A program made the position numbers and the translations under genes. Positions 43,892 to 53,554 of a stretch of 62,282 bases of DNA are shown piece after piece (the first letter of the stretch is position 1; every line of letters begins with the position of its first letter). Under the pieces are notes generated by a model. It ran no database searches, had not been told where the DNA came from, and saw only the letters and a program-made list of their open reading frames with translations. Origin of the DNA: Mucilaginibacter pedocola (lineage in GTDB: Bacteria > Bacteroidota > Bacteroidia > Sphingobacteriales > Sphingobacteriaceae). The stretch lies in assembly GCF_002013915.1 (NCBI RefSeq), contig NZ_MBTF01000017.1:1-62282 (forward strand). The letters are read 5' to 3'.

Positions 43892-44641
43892 ATGAGAAGA
43901 GTTTTAGTTAACTGCGCCATAGGCAGCGTTGCTGCTATGTTTTTTTGTGCGCGCAGTTTTGCCCAAAATGCCGATTCGGAGTCCTCCGCAAGGCAAAGCC
44001 AGGTAGATAATATTGTTGCTAACTACTACACCTCCATTGGCGACCAGTCGAGGCTGTACAATGGCCCCGAGTATAGCTTTTATCCCAAAATGATTAAGGG
44101 CATACCTTACTTTACCGATACCCCGGGCTTTACCAATGGCGATGTAGAGTACGATGGCTTTAAGTACAGCAACCTGCAAATGATGTACGATTTGTATAAG
44201 GGATCGGTAGTGATGCAGTTGCCCAGCAAGGCCGCCAGTATTGAGCTGATAAGCGATAGGGTACAAGCCTTTGATATATACGGGCACCATTTTTTCAGGA
44301 TGGATGAGTTAAACCAAACCAACGGGCAAAACCTGGCCGCCGGTTTTTACGACCGCATGTACGCCGGCAAAACCGAGTTTATTATATCCCGCAGAAAAAC
44401 CTTAGAAACCAGCAACACCGCCAGCCTCGAAAAATATTTTGCCGATGAGTCGGATAAAATGTACCTCAAAGTAAACGGGCTATACAAAGGTTTCGGCAGC
44501 AAAAATGCCTTGATAGATATTTTGGCAGATAAAAAAGCGGAGTTAAAAAAGTTTATTAAAGATAATCGCTTAAATTTTAGTGAGGAGAAAGAGCAGTCGG
44601 TAGTGAAAGTAATAGCGTATTACGATCAAATAACCAATTAG
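43892..44641 (+). CDS. Secreted protein of unknown function, paralogue B
   Basis: This 249-residue protein has a signal peptide ending RSFAQ (about 25) and is alignable with paralogue A over its full length at what looks like roughly half identity. The shared core is GDQSRLYNGP, NGDVEYDGF, GSVVMQLP, ELISDRVQAFDIYGHHFF and KEQSVVKVIAYYDQ. Its stop is one base before the receptor start, so it is translated together with the TonB-dependent receptor. That coupling is the best hint that this family works with the receptor. The family is not recognised. Confidence 0.8.
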   Translation: MRRVLVNCAIGSVAAMFFCARSFAQNADSESSARQSQVDNIVANYYTSIGDQSRLYNGPEYSFYPKMIKGIPYFTDTPGFTNGDVEYDGFKYSNLQMMYDLYKGSVVMQLPSKAASIELISDRVQAFDIYGHHFFRMDELNQTNGQNLAAGFYDRMYAGKTEFIISRRKTLETSNTASLEKYFADESDKMYLKVNGLYKGFGSKNALIDILADKKAELKKFIKDNRLNFSEEKEQSVVKVIAYYDQITN

Positions 44642-44642
44642 T

Positions 44643-47414
44643 ATGAATAAACTCTACCTGTTTGGCATCTTTTGTTTATTCCTTACGCAACTTGCCAGGG
44701 CGCAACAAACTGCCGGTACTACCATAAGCGTAAATTTTCAGCAGGCAACTATACAAACCGTTGTTGCGGATATTGAGAGCAAGAGCAGCTACCATTTCTA
44801 TTACGATGCGGCACAGTTCGATAGCCTTAAAGTAAGCTTGCAGGCGTCTGATAAAACCGTTCCGGCTATATTAGATATGGCCTTCAACGGCACTAATTTT
44901 CATTACGCCATTAGTGGCCAACAGGTATTTTTAACCCGTGCAAAGGTATTGCAAACCACTTTGGCACCCGGCTTTTTTGGTGTAAAACCAACCGAAAACG
45001 CACCGGCTGTTACCGTAAACCCGGCAACGGCTTTTGCCGCGAATGAGGATAAGGTTATCCCCGAGGCTACTACCGAAAATAAGCTGTACGAAATTGGTGC
45101 TAAAACCAACACCGTAACTGCGGGCAGGGCAACGCTATCGGGCTACATCCGAGATATCAAATCGGGCGAAGCGGTTACCGGTGCCAGCATCTACATAGCG
45201 GAGCAAAAAACCGGTGTAGCAACAGACCAGTTTGGGTATTTTACCATCAGCCTGCCAAAGGGGCGGCATTTGCTGAGCATCCGCGGCGTGGGCATGCGCG
45301 ATACCCGCCGACAGATCATCCTTTACAGCGATGGTAAAATTATCATCGAAATGACCGAGCAGGTAACCAGCCTTAAAGAAGTTAAGATATCAGCCGATAA
45401 GGTGGTCAATGTAAAATCGGTAGAGTTGGGCGTAACCCGTTTAGATATAAAAAGCATAAAACAAGTGCCCACCGTTTTTGGCGAGGCGGATATACTAAGG
45501 GTAGTGCTCACGCTACCTGGGGTACAAAGCGTGGGCGAGGCCTCAACAGGCTTTAATGTACGCGGTGGCTCTGCCGATCAGAACCTGATATTACTGAATG
45601 ATGCTACAGTTTACAATCCTTCGCACTTTTTTGGTTTCTTCTCGGCCTTCAATCCCGATATTGTTAAAGGTGTTGAGCTTTATAAAAGCAGCATCCCCGA
45701 GAAATTCGGCGGCAGGCTATCATCTATATTAGATGTTACCGATAGGGAAGGGAATAAAAAGAAGTTTACTGGCAGCGCAGGCATAGGTTTAATAACCAGC
45801 AGGTTTAATATTGAGGGGCCTATTATTAAAGATAAAACTTCTTTCATCTTCGGCGGCAGGGCCACTTATTCAGATTGGTTGCTACAACTCCTGCCCGATG
45901 CTTATAAAAACAGCCAGGCATCATTCTATGATTTTAACCTCGACATTAGCCACCAGATTGACGATAAAAACAACATTTATATAAGCAGTTACCTCAGCCG
46001 CGATAAATTTAAACTCAACAGCGATACCGCCTATAGCTATGCCAACCGCAACATCAACATCAAATGGAAGCATAACTTCAACAACAAGCTGTTCGGATTA
46101 TTTTTAGTGGGCAGCGACAGGTACCAATACGATATTGCCAGTTTTGATAACCCGGTAAACGCCTACAAGCTTAAGTTTGATGTTAACCAAAGCAATTTCA
46201 AATCGGATTTTACTTATTACCTTAATACGCGCAACACCATTACTTTTGGCTTAAACAGTATTTATTACAAGCTACATCCCGGTACTTTCGGCCCTAATAG
46301 CGATAAGTCTTTAATTGCGCCCGATGTTGTTCCGGCGCAGCAGGCTTTAGAGAGTGCTCTTTACCTGGGTGATAAGTATGATCTAAACGACGACCTTTCG
46401 GTAAGTTTTGGCTTGCGTTATTCGTTGTATAATTTTTTAGGACCGCAAACGGTTAACAACTATACGCCTGGCCTTCCGCGCAGTACATCCACCTTAATTG
46501 ATAGTACCACTTATAGCAGCGGTAAACTCATTAAAACCTATGGCGGCCCCGAAATAAGGCTATCTGCCCGCTACAACTTAGGCGACGATCTGTCTATTAA
46601 AGGCGGCTATAACACCCTTAGGCAATATATACACCTGCTATCAAACACAACTGCAATTGCGCCAACAGATGTATACCAGCTAAGTAACTCTAATATTAAA
46701 CCGCAATACGGCGACCAGGTATCGCTCGGTATCTACAAAAACCTGAAGAATAACACAATCGAAACATCGGTAGAGGTATACTACAAACGCCTGAAAGATT
46801 ACCTTGACTACCGTAGCGGGGCTACGCTGGTACTAAACCACCATATAGAAACGGATGTAATAAACACCCGTGGCAAAGCCTACGGCGTTGAACTGATGGT
46901 ACGTAAAAATACAGGTGCCGCCAACGGCTGGATAAGCTATGCCTATTCACGCACATTTTTAAAGCAGGACGACCCAACGCTAGGCCAACCCATAAATAAC
47001 GGCGATTATTACCCCGCTAATTACGATAAGCCGCACAGCTTTAATTTTGTAGGCAACTACCGCTTTACGCACCGCTTTAGCATATCGTTAAATGTTACCT
47101 ACAGCACCGGCCGCCCAATTACGCTGCCAACCGGTAAATACTACTATGCAGGATCGGAGCGGGTGTATTATTCGGACAGGAATGCTTACCGCATCCCCGA
47201 TTATTTCCGCAGCGATTTTTCGGTAAATATAGATGGCAACCACAAAGTGCACCAGCTCACGCATAACTCATTTACGTTTGGTATTTACAACCTCACGGGC
47301 AGGCAAAACCCATACTCGGCTTACTTTACGCAGCAGAGCGGGGTAGTTACCGGGTACAAGTTATCCATATTTGCTAAACCAATACCCTTTGTTAATTACA
47401 ATATAAGGTTTTAA
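44643..47414 (+). CDS. TonB-dependent receptor with N-terminal STN and carboxypeptidase-like domains
   Basis: This 923-residue outer-membrane receptor has a signal peptide (ends LARAQ), an STN/secretin-like domain (about 27-105, ISVNFQQATIQTVVADIES), a linker, a carboxypeptidase-like beta domain (about 165-250, LSGYIRDIKSGEAVTGASIYI), a plug (about 270-370, LPGVQSVGEASTGFNVRGGSADQN, DIVKGVELYKSSIPEKFGGRLSS) and a barrel. It belongs to the group of receptors found with DUF4249 lipoproteins, not to SusC. An STN domain often signals to an anti-sigma factor, but none is encoded nearby. The substrate is unknown. Confidence 0.92.
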   Translation: MNKLYLFGIFCLFLTQLARAQQTAGTTISVNFQQATIQTVVADIESKSSYHFYYDAAQFDSLKVSLQASDKTVPAILDMAFNGTNFHYAISGQQVFLTRAKVLQTTLAPGFFGVKPTENAPAVTVNPATAFAANEDKVIPEATTENKLYEIGAKTNTVTAGRATLSGYIRDIKSGEAVTGASIYIAEQKTGVATDQFGYFTISLPKGRHLLSIRGVGMRDTRRQIILYSDGKIIIEMTEQVTSLKEVKISADKVVNVKSVELGVTRLDIKSIKQVPTVFGEADILRVVLTLPGVQSVGEASTGFNVRGGSADQNLILLNDATVYNPSHFFGFFSAFNPDIVKGVELYKSSIPEKFGGRLSSILDVTDREGNKKKFTGSAGIGLITSRFNIEGPIIKDKTSFIFGGRATYSDWLLQLLPDAYKNSQASFYDFNLDISHQIDDKNNIYISSYLSRDKFKLNSDTAYSYANRNINIKWKHNFNNKLFGLFLVGSDRYQYDIASFDNPVNAYKLKFDVNQSNFKSDFTYYLNTRNTITFGLNSIYYKLHPGTFGPNSDKSLIAPDVVPAQQALESALYLGDKYDLNDDLSVSFGLRYSLYNFLGPQTVNNYTPGLPRSTSTLIDSTTYSSGKLIKTYGGPEIRLSARYNLGDDLSIKGGYNTLRQYIHLLSNTTAIAPTDVYQLSNSNIKPQYGDQVSLGIYKNLKNNTIETSVEVYYKRLKDYLDYRSGATLVLNHHIETDVINTRGKAYGVELMVRKNTGAANGWISYAYSRTFLKQDDPTLGQPINNGDYYPANYDKPHSFNFVGNYRFTHRFSISLNVTYSTGRPITLPTGKYYYAGSERVYYSDRNAYRIPDYFRSDFSVNIDGNHKVHQLTHNSFTFGIYNLTGRQNPYSAYFTQQSGVVTGYKLSIFAKPIPFVNYNIRF

Positions 47415-47426
47415 ACAGATAAAAAA

Positions 47427-47456
47427 GCCCGTAGCGCGGGCAACATATATATGTTG
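47427..47456 (+). other. Hairpin and palindrome over the DUF4249 start codon
   Basis: GCCCGTAGCGCGGGC (47427-47441) can fold with a 5 bp stem. It runs into CAACATATATATGTTG (47441-47456), a perfect 16 bp palindrome containing the ATG at 47451. On the other strand the hairpin is followed by six T. It could mask the start codon or simply be a compact intergenic palindrome. Confidence 0.55.
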
Positions 47457-48620
47457 AAGAATATTAAATACGGTACTTTTTTGCTGGCATTGCTTATTGC
47501 CGCCAGTTGCAAAAAGCCATACTCGCCGGTGGTGAAAGAATCGGTTAATAACTTTTTGGTGGTAGAGGGTTTTATAAACCCCGGTGCCGATTCTACCTTT
47601 ATAAAACTTAGCCGTACGGTTCAGCTGGCAGATTCGGCCAAGGTTACAGCCGAACGCGGCGCCACTGTAACGGTAGAGGGCAATGGCATCGGCCGGCCCT
47701 TAACGGAGATAAGCCCGGGTGTATATTCGGGCTTGCCGCTTAATGTTGATGTTAGCCAAAAATACCATTTGCGTATCAGGCTTGCCAATGGCAAAGAGTA
47801 TGTATCAGATGAAGCGGAAGCAAAAGTAACCCCGCCAATTGATACAGTAACTTTTGCTGTTAAACCCGATGGGATAATAATTTATGCCAGTGCGCACGAT
47901 CCATCTAACAAAACCCGCTACTACCGTTGGGATTATGATGAAACGTGGATGTTCCACAGCAAATACGCCTCGAATTTTAAAGTTGAAAATGGCGAGGTAG
48001 TGCCCCGCCCACCGGCCGAACAAATTTACTTATGCTTTGCCAACCATACATCAAGTGTGGTATCATTAGCCACCACAACAAAGCTCACTGCCGATGTGGT
48101 AAGCAACGCGCCAATAACCAATATTTCGCGCACTTCTGAAAAGATAAGCGTGCGTTACAGCATGATGCTGAGGCAATACGCGCTTACCAAAGAGGCATTT
48201 GATTTTTGGGAGAACCTGAGAAAGAATACCGAAAACCTGGGCAGCATATTTGATGCCCAGCCATCGCAAATAAGCGGCAACATACATAATGTAAGCGATG
48301 CCAGCGAACCGGTGATAGGCTTTATAAGCGTCAGCACCATGGCATCTAAGCGGGTGTTTATTGATAGGGAAGATATTAACCAAAATTGGGTGCCGCAATA
48401 CCCTTACGATTGCCGCGAAGACTCTACACTTTTCAAGAACCCCAAGACAGGTTCGAACGATGTTAATACCTTTTTAATTATGGGGAGCTATCTGCCAACC
48501 TTCGAGATTATTGCAAACGGCAGCCTGAAACCCGTAGGCTACGGCCGAACCAGCCCCGAGTGCGCCGACTGTACCCTGCGCGGATACCGCCGACGCCCGG
48601 CTTTCTGGAAAGATAAATAG
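47451..48620 (+). CDS. DUF4249 lipoprotein
   Basis: This 389-residue lipoprotein (lipobox LIAASC, Cys about 17) has the DUF4249 opening, NFLVVEGFINPGADSTFIKLSRTV, and the central region YYRWDYDETWMFHS typical of the family. DUF4249 proteins are nearly always paired with a TonB-dependent receptor of the carboxypeptidase-like type, as here. The role is unknown; by position it may be a surface partner of the receptor, as SusD is for SusC. It ends with an unusual cysteine pair in SPECADCTLRG. Confidence 0.9.
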   Translation: MLKNIKYGTFLLALLIAASCKKPYSPVVKESVNNFLVVEGFINPGADSTFIKLSRTVQLADSAKVTAERGATVTVEGNGIGRPLTEISPGVYSGLPLNVDVSQKYHLRIRLANGKEYVSDEAEAKVTPPIDTVTFAVKPDGIIIYASAHDPSNKTRYYRWDYDETWMFHSKYASNFKVENGEVVPRPPAEQIYLCFANHTSSVVSLATTTKLTADVVSNAPITNISRTSEKISVRYSMMLRQYALTKEAFDFWENLRKNTENLGSIFDAQPSQISGNIHNVSDASEPVIGFISVSTMASKRVFIDREDINQNWVPQYPYDCREDSTLFKNPKTGSNDVNTFLIMGSYLPTFEIIANGSLKPVGYGRTSPECADCTLRGYRRRPAFWKDK

Positions 48621-48661
48621 GTAAAGCGTACTAAAACTATATCACAACCATTGCTATAACA

Positions 48662-51037
48662 ATGAAGGGTAAAATAAAATTGAACATATTAAAAAAGGCT
48701 TTACCAGCCTGCCTGGGCTTGCTGGCTTTAATTACCAAAGGCTTTGCCCAGGAAGCCCCTGCTAAGCTGGCTTTTGATAAATACAGCAAAGCCGCCTTGC
48801 AGGAGAAAATATATGTACATGTTGATAAAAGCGTATACGTAACAGGCGAGATAGTTTGGTTTAAAATATATTGTGTAGATGGCACCTACAACAAGCCGCT
48901 TAACCTGAGCAAGATAGTATATGTAGAGATACTGGATAATGCCAATGCCAGCGTAATGCAGGCTAAAATAGCCATGTATAACGGGATTGGCAGCGGATCG
49001 TTGATGGTACCGCCGGCATTGGTAAACGGTAATTATAAACTGCGGGCCTACACCAACTGGATGAAGAATTTTGAACCGGAGGGGTACTTTGAGAAGAAAA
49101 TAACCATTATAAATACTTTAAGGACACCTGATGTAGCAGCAAAAACCACCGGACCGGATTACGACGTTCAGTTTTTTCCCGAAGGCGGAGATTTGGTGAA
49201 TGGCTTGCCTGCCAATGTAGCTTTTAAGGCTGTTGGGCGTAATGGGCTCGGCATAGCCTTTAAGGGTGCAATTATAAACCAGTCCAATGATACTGTTGCC
49301 CGTTTTCAGCCGCTTAAATTTGGCATGGGCCATTTTGCTTTTACACCAGTGGCCAATAACAGCTACAGAGCAGTAATACGAGTTGGTAACCAAAAGCCAT
49401 TACTTGTTAACCTCCCGGCCGCAAAAAGCGAGGGGTATACCATGCAGGTAACCGATGCCGGTAATGGCAACCTCAATGTTAAGGTTAATAGCAGCGTTGC
49501 TGGCGGGCAGTTATTGCTTTTGGCGCAAACCAGGGGCCTGGCAAAATTAAGCTTAAATGCCGCACCAGCAGGAGGGATTGCCACCTTTATTGTAGGTAAA
49601 GATAAACTGGGCGAAGGCGTATCGAGCCTTACAGTGTTTAACGATGCCGGGCAGCCGGTATGCGAAAGGCTTTATTTTAAACGCCCAAAGCAAGCCCTTT
49701 TTGTTGATGCCGTTGCCGATGCACCGCAGTATGCTTCGCGCAAAAAGGTATCAGTAACCATCGCGGCAAAAAATGCGACTGATAAAATGATTGGGTCGAG
49801 CCTGTCTATGGCTGTTTATCGTTTAGATTCTTTGCAGGCTGCAGATACGGATAATATTGCTGCTTATTTGTGGTTAGGGTCGGAGTTGAAAGGTGCTATC
49901 GAATCGCCGGGGTATTACCTTAGTGGCGCCGATGAGGAGGCTACCGATAATTTACTGCTTACCCAGGGCTGGAGGCGTTTTAAATGGAACAATATACTGA
50001 ACGCCGGCAACAATAGCTTTAAATACCTGCCCGAATTTAACGGGCATATGATTACCGCCCGGGTAACCGATTCGGCAAAAAACGCAGCTAAGGATGTAAT
50101 TGCTTACCTGGCTATACCCGGTAAAAGGGTACAAATGTATGCAGCCAAAAGCGACGCTAACGGAACGCTTTTATTTAACACCAAAGAGTTTTATGGGGCA
50201 GGCGAGGTTGTGGTGCAAACCAATACTGAGCGCGACACCACGCACCGTATAGAAGTGCTGAATCCTTTTTCGGAGCAGTTTGCCAAAACGCGGCTCCCTA
50301 CCTTGGAGCTACTGCCGTATACGCAAGCTGCATTACAACAGCAAAGCCTTGGCGCGCAGGTGCAAACTATTTATGCCGCTAATAAGCTCAAACGTTATTT
50401 TGAACCTAAGGTAGATAGCGCCGCCTTTTTCGGCGCGCCGTTTAAGACCTATAAACTGGATGACTACACCCGCTTTGTAACCATGGAAGAGGTGGTGCGC
50501 GAATATATAAGCGAGGCAACGGTATCAAGATTGCGAGGCAGGCCGCATATTACCTTAATAGACGAGAACGGTCTACTATCGCCCGATCCGTTGATTATGG
50601 TGGATGGTGTACCTGTTTTTAAAACCGAAAAAGTTTTTGCTGTAGACCCGCTTAAAGTGCAAAGGCTGCAGGTAGTGCGCAATCGCTATTTCTGGGGACC
50701 TTCGGTTTATGAAGGTATCATGAACTACACCACTTACAAGGGCGACCTGGGCGGTACCGAAACTGATGCGCATGCTACTGTAATAGATTACGAAGGCGCG
50801 CAGGTACAGCGCGAGTTTTATTCGCCGGTGTATGAAACCGAGGAGCAAGCTAAAAGCCGAATACCCGACTTTCGTAACCTGTTGTTTTGGTCGCCGGATA
50901 TTAAAACCGGCTCTTTAACCGCTAATAAGGTTGCATTTTATACATCTGATGTGCCCGGTAAGTATTTTGGTATTGTGCAGGGCATGGCAGCAAACGGAGA
51001 TGCCGCTTCAAAGACGTTTACATTCGAGGTGAAATAA
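48662..51037 (+). CDS. MG2-like, TonB-plug-like secreted protein
   Basis: This 791-residue protein has a signal peptide ending KGFAQ. The first part (about 45-170) has the macroglobulin MG2-like pattern KIYVHVDKSVYVTGEIVWFKIY and YKLRAYTNWMKNF. Further beta domains follow, and near 610-690 there is a plug-like stretch (EVVREYISEATVSRLRGRPHI, MVDGVPVFKTEKVFAVDPLKVQRLQVVR) as in receptor plugs but with no barrel. Proteins of this type recur with DUF4249 and STN receptors in Bacteroidota. The function is unknown; a scaffold or gating partner of the receptor is possible. Confidence 0.82.
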   Translation: MKGKIKLNILKKALPACLGLLALITKGFAQEAPAKLAFDKYSKAALQEKIYVHVDKSVYVTGEIVWFKIYCVDGTYNKPLNLSKIVYVEILDNANASVMQAKIAMYNGIGSGSLMVPPALVNGNYKLRAYTNWMKNFEPEGYFEKKITIINTLRTPDVAAKTTGPDYDVQFFPEGGDLVNGLPANVAFKAVGRNGLGIAFKGAIINQSNDTVARFQPLKFGMGHFAFTPVANNSYRAVIRVGNQKPLLVNLPAAKSEGYTMQVTDAGNGNLNVKVNSSVAGGQLLLLAQTRGLAKLSLNAAPAGGIATFIVGKDKLGEGVSSLTVFNDAGQPVCERLYFKRPKQALFVDAVADAPQYASRKKVSVTIAAKNATDKMIGSSLSMAVYRLDSLQAADTDNIAAYLWLGSELKGAIESPGYYLSGADEEATDNLLLTQGWRRFKWNNILNAGNNSFKYLPEFNGHMITARVTDSAKNAAKDVIAYLAIPGKRVQMYAAKSDANGTLLFNTKEFYGAGEVVVQTNTERDTTHRIEVLNPFSEQFAKTRLPTLELLPYTQAALQQQSLGAQVQTIYAANKLKRYFEPKVDSAAFFGAPFKTYKLDDYTRFVTMEEVVREYISEATVSRLRGRPHITLIDENGLLSPDPLIMVDGVPVFKTEKVFAVDPLKVQRLQVVRNRYFWGPSVYEGIMNYTTYKGDLGGTETDAHATVIDYEGAQVQREFYSPVYETEEQAKSRIPDFRNLLFWSPDIKTGSLTANKVAFYTSDVPGKYFGIVQGMAANGDAASKTFTFEVK

Positions 51038-51130
51038 GCACAGGGCGTTTTCCGTCAACCATGGGTAAATTTAAGAACCGGCCTTGCTTATAGTGATAAA
51101 CTTGGTGCATCTTCACAGCAAAAAAACTCC

Positions 51131-51604
51131 ATGGAACCGCAACTATTTGTAAAGATGGCGCTGCAAGGCTGGAACACCCAGGTAGCCCGCGCCGAAAAAT
51201 ATTTTGATGCTTTAACCGAGGCTGATTTTCAGCAACAGGTTGCGCCCGGCAAAAACCGCATCGTATACCTGTATGGCCATTTAACCAGCTACCACGGGCT
51301 GTTGAGCGAAACCTTAGGCCTTGGCGAAGCCAAATATCCCGAACTTGCCCCGGTATTCCTGCGCTCGCCTGATGGGCCTGCTGTAGATGAATATACTATT
51401 GCCCAATTAAAACAATACTGGGCCGAAGTACACACCCGCCTCACCGAGTTATTCAATGCCTTGCCTGCCGAAGATTGGTTTAAACGCCACAACGCCATGA
51501 CGGATGAAGACTTTGCTAACGACCCAACTCGCAACCGCCTAAGCGTATTGCTAAGCCGCACTAATCATATTGCTTATCACTTTGGGCAATTGGTGTTGGT
51601 ATAA
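51131..51604 (+). CDS. DinB-superfamily protein
   Basis: This 157-residue four-helix-bundle protein has metal-ligand histidines in YGHLTSYHG (about residues 49-55) and HIAYHFGQL near the C-terminus, the DinB/YfiT pattern. Members are metal-dependent, thiol-dependent transferases or hydrolases, or have unknown roles. It stands alone between the receptor cluster and a dispersed repeat. A specific activity cannot be assigned. Confidence 0.8.
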   Translation: MEPQLFVKMALQGWNTQVARAEKYFDALTEADFQQQVAPGKNRIVYLYGHLTSYHGLLSETLGLGEAKYPELAPVFLRSPDGPAVDEYTIAQLKQYWAEVHTRLTELFNALPAEDWFKRHNAMTDEDFANDPTRNRLSVLLSRTNHIAYHFGQLVLV

Positions 51605-51626
51605 ACGCCAATAAAATCGCCATTCA

Positions 51627-51734
51627 CGTCATGCTGAACCTGTTTCAGCACCCCATCATGCATCCCACATTGCTGAGCCGCTTTGCATGAATGCTACCTG
51701 CCGTGTGGGGTGCCGAAATAAATTCGGCATGACG
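51627..51734. repeat. Dispersed ~108 bp repeat, intact copy
   Basis: It begins CGTCATGCTGAACC and ends TTCGGCATGACG, near-perfect terminal inverted repeats. It is closely similar to the copy at 54801 and to the interrupted copy at 1-11 plus 1285-1383. It has no ORF. Confidence 0.9.
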
Positions 51735-51945
51735 TTTTTAATTGTGCATGGTATCCCTATTCCTGCCTTTCTCCTAAATTATCCTCCCTTTAGTAACATT
51801 GTTGATAATTTTATTGCCCTTATTTTAAAAAATAGTTAAGTTTAGGGTGTGAATGCCCGTTTTGCTTTTCGGGCTTTCTATTATGTTTCCGCAGGGTCTC
51901 TCAAAGAGGACACTGTGGGATGAACACCTTTACTGATCTTACATT
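51735..51945. other. Intergenic stretch before the amine oxidase
   Basis: No gene is seen. A five-codon frame (51920) and the unusual TTG start of the next gene are the only notes. No promoter can be placed with confidence. Confidence 0.4.
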
Positions 51946-53532
51946 TTGGAAAATTTAACTCGTAGAAGCTTTTTAAGTAAGGGCGCTATGCTGGCCGGTG
52001 GTACATACCCCGCCATGATGGCATTGGGCCTGCTGAAACCTGCACCCGCGCATGCCTTTAACCTTACCGGCAGCGGAAATGGCAAACACATTATTATATT
52101 GGGCGGTGGCCTTGCAGGGCTGTCATCAGCCTATGAGTTAAATAAGCTTGGTTATAAAACCACCATATTAGAAGCCCGCGAAAGGGCAGGGGGGCGATGC
52201 TGGAGCGTGCGCAACGGCAGCACCAATACCGAAACCGGGATGCCAACCACCACCGCAAAATTCGACGAAGGGCTGTACTTTAACGCAGGCCCATCGCGCA
52301 TACCCCACCACCACGAACTTACCCTCCACTACTGCAAAGAACTTGGCGTACCCATACAGGTTTACAATAACGTAAACGAAGGCTCATACTACTTCGCCGA
52401 AGGCAAAGGCCCGCTCTCCAACAAAAAAATACGCGCCCGCGAAGTACACAACGACATGCGCGGCTACATGGCCGAGCTATTGAGCAAAAGCATCGACCAT
52501 GGCGCACTGGATAGCTCGCTCAGCAAAGAAGATACACAGAAAGTATTGGAATACCTTGCTGCTGAAGGTGGTTTAGATATCGACAAACTTTATAAAGCAT
52601 CTGCCCGCCGTGGGTATTCAGAATCCCCCGGTGCAGGCAACAAACCCGGCAAAATTTCAGAGGCCAATAAACTGGCGGATATTATCCAATCGGGTTTGCT
52701 GGATCCCGATTTTTATAACGTGGCCGAATATACCTACGAGTTGCAGATGACCATGTTCCAGGCCGTGGGCGGTATGGATATGATAGCCAAAGCGCTGCAA
52801 AAGCAGGTAGCGCCGTCGCTTAAGTTAGGTGCCGAGGTTACCAATATCACCAACCTGGCCGAGGGCGTAAAGGTTACTTATAAAGATGCTACAGGCGAGC
52901 ACGTTTTGCAGGGCGACCTATGCATATGCACCCTGCCGCTGCCTGTGCTCAGCAATATCAATAATAATTTTTCGGGCGATGTGAGCCGCGCTATTGATTA
53001 CATTGGCTATATACAAACCGGTAAAATAGGCCTGCAGTTCAAGCGCCGTTTTTGGGAGGAGGATGACCATATTTATGGAGGTATCACCCACACTAATAAT
53101 GAATTAACGCAGATATTTTACCCGAGTTATGATTATTTAAGCAAAAAGGGTATCTTAATAGGATATTACAATTTCAACGAAAAAGCACAACGCACAGGCG
53201 AACTAAACTATGCCGAGCGTGAGAAACTTGCGCTCGAAAAAGGCAGGCTGATACACCCGCAATACGATAAAGACTTTGAGCGCTCGTTCTCGGTAAGCTG
53301 GCATAAAACCAAATACAATTTAGGCGGATGGGCCCTTTACAGTAGCGAAACCCGCAAAACGCAATACCCGGCACTGTTGAAGCCCGATAAGCATGTATAC
53401 TTTGCCGGCGAGCATTTAACATACCTCAACGCCTGGATGGCCGGGGCATTTGAATCGGCAAGGAGCGTGGTGGCGCAAATACACGCCCGCGTTACCGAGC
53501 AACGGGTAAGCTACCCCGCAACAAAACAATAA
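51946..53532 (+). CDS. Tat-exported flavin amine oxidase (L-amino-acid-oxidase-like)
   Basis: This 528-residue FAD enzyme starts with a twin-arginine signal, LTRRSFLSKG, and a hydrophobic stretch to APAHA. FAD binding is shown by IIILGGGLAGLSSAYEL, the glutamate in ILEARERAGGR and the C-terminal VYFAGEHLTYLNAWMAGAFESA. The start must be TTG at 51946: the frame has a stop at 51934 and the first internal ATG would remove the Tat motif. Substrates of this family are amino acids or amines, oxidised with oxygen to give peroxide. The gene is 22 bp before a Tat-exported aminotransferase, so the two are an operon. Confidence 0.88.
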   Translation: MENLTRRSFLSKGAMLAGGTYPAMMALGLLKPAPAHAFNLTGSGNGKHIIILGGGLAGLSSAYELNKLGYKTTILEARERAGGRCWSVRNGSTNTETGMPTTTAKFDEGLYFNAGPSRIPHHHELTLHYCKELGVPIQVYNNVNEGSYYFAEGKGPLSNKKIRAREVHNDMRGYMAELLSKSIDHGALDSSLSKEDTQKVLEYLAAEGGLDIDKLYKASARRGYSESPGAGNKPGKISEANKLADIIQSGLLDPDFYNVAEYTYELQMTMFQAVGGMDMIAKALQKQVAPSLKLGAEVTNITNLAEGVKVTYKDATGEHVLQGDLCICTLPLPVLSNINNNFSGDVSRAIDYIGYIQTGKIGLQFKRRFWEEDDHIYGGITHTNNELTQIFYPSYDYLSKKGILIGYYNFNEKAQRTGELNYAEREKLALEKGRLIHPQYDKDFERSFSVSWHKTKYNLGGWALYSSETRKTQYPALLKPDKHVYFAGEHLTYLNAWMAGAFESARSVVAQIHARVTEQRVSYPATKQ

Positions 53533-53554
53533 GAAAAAACTAAAATTAAACGAT

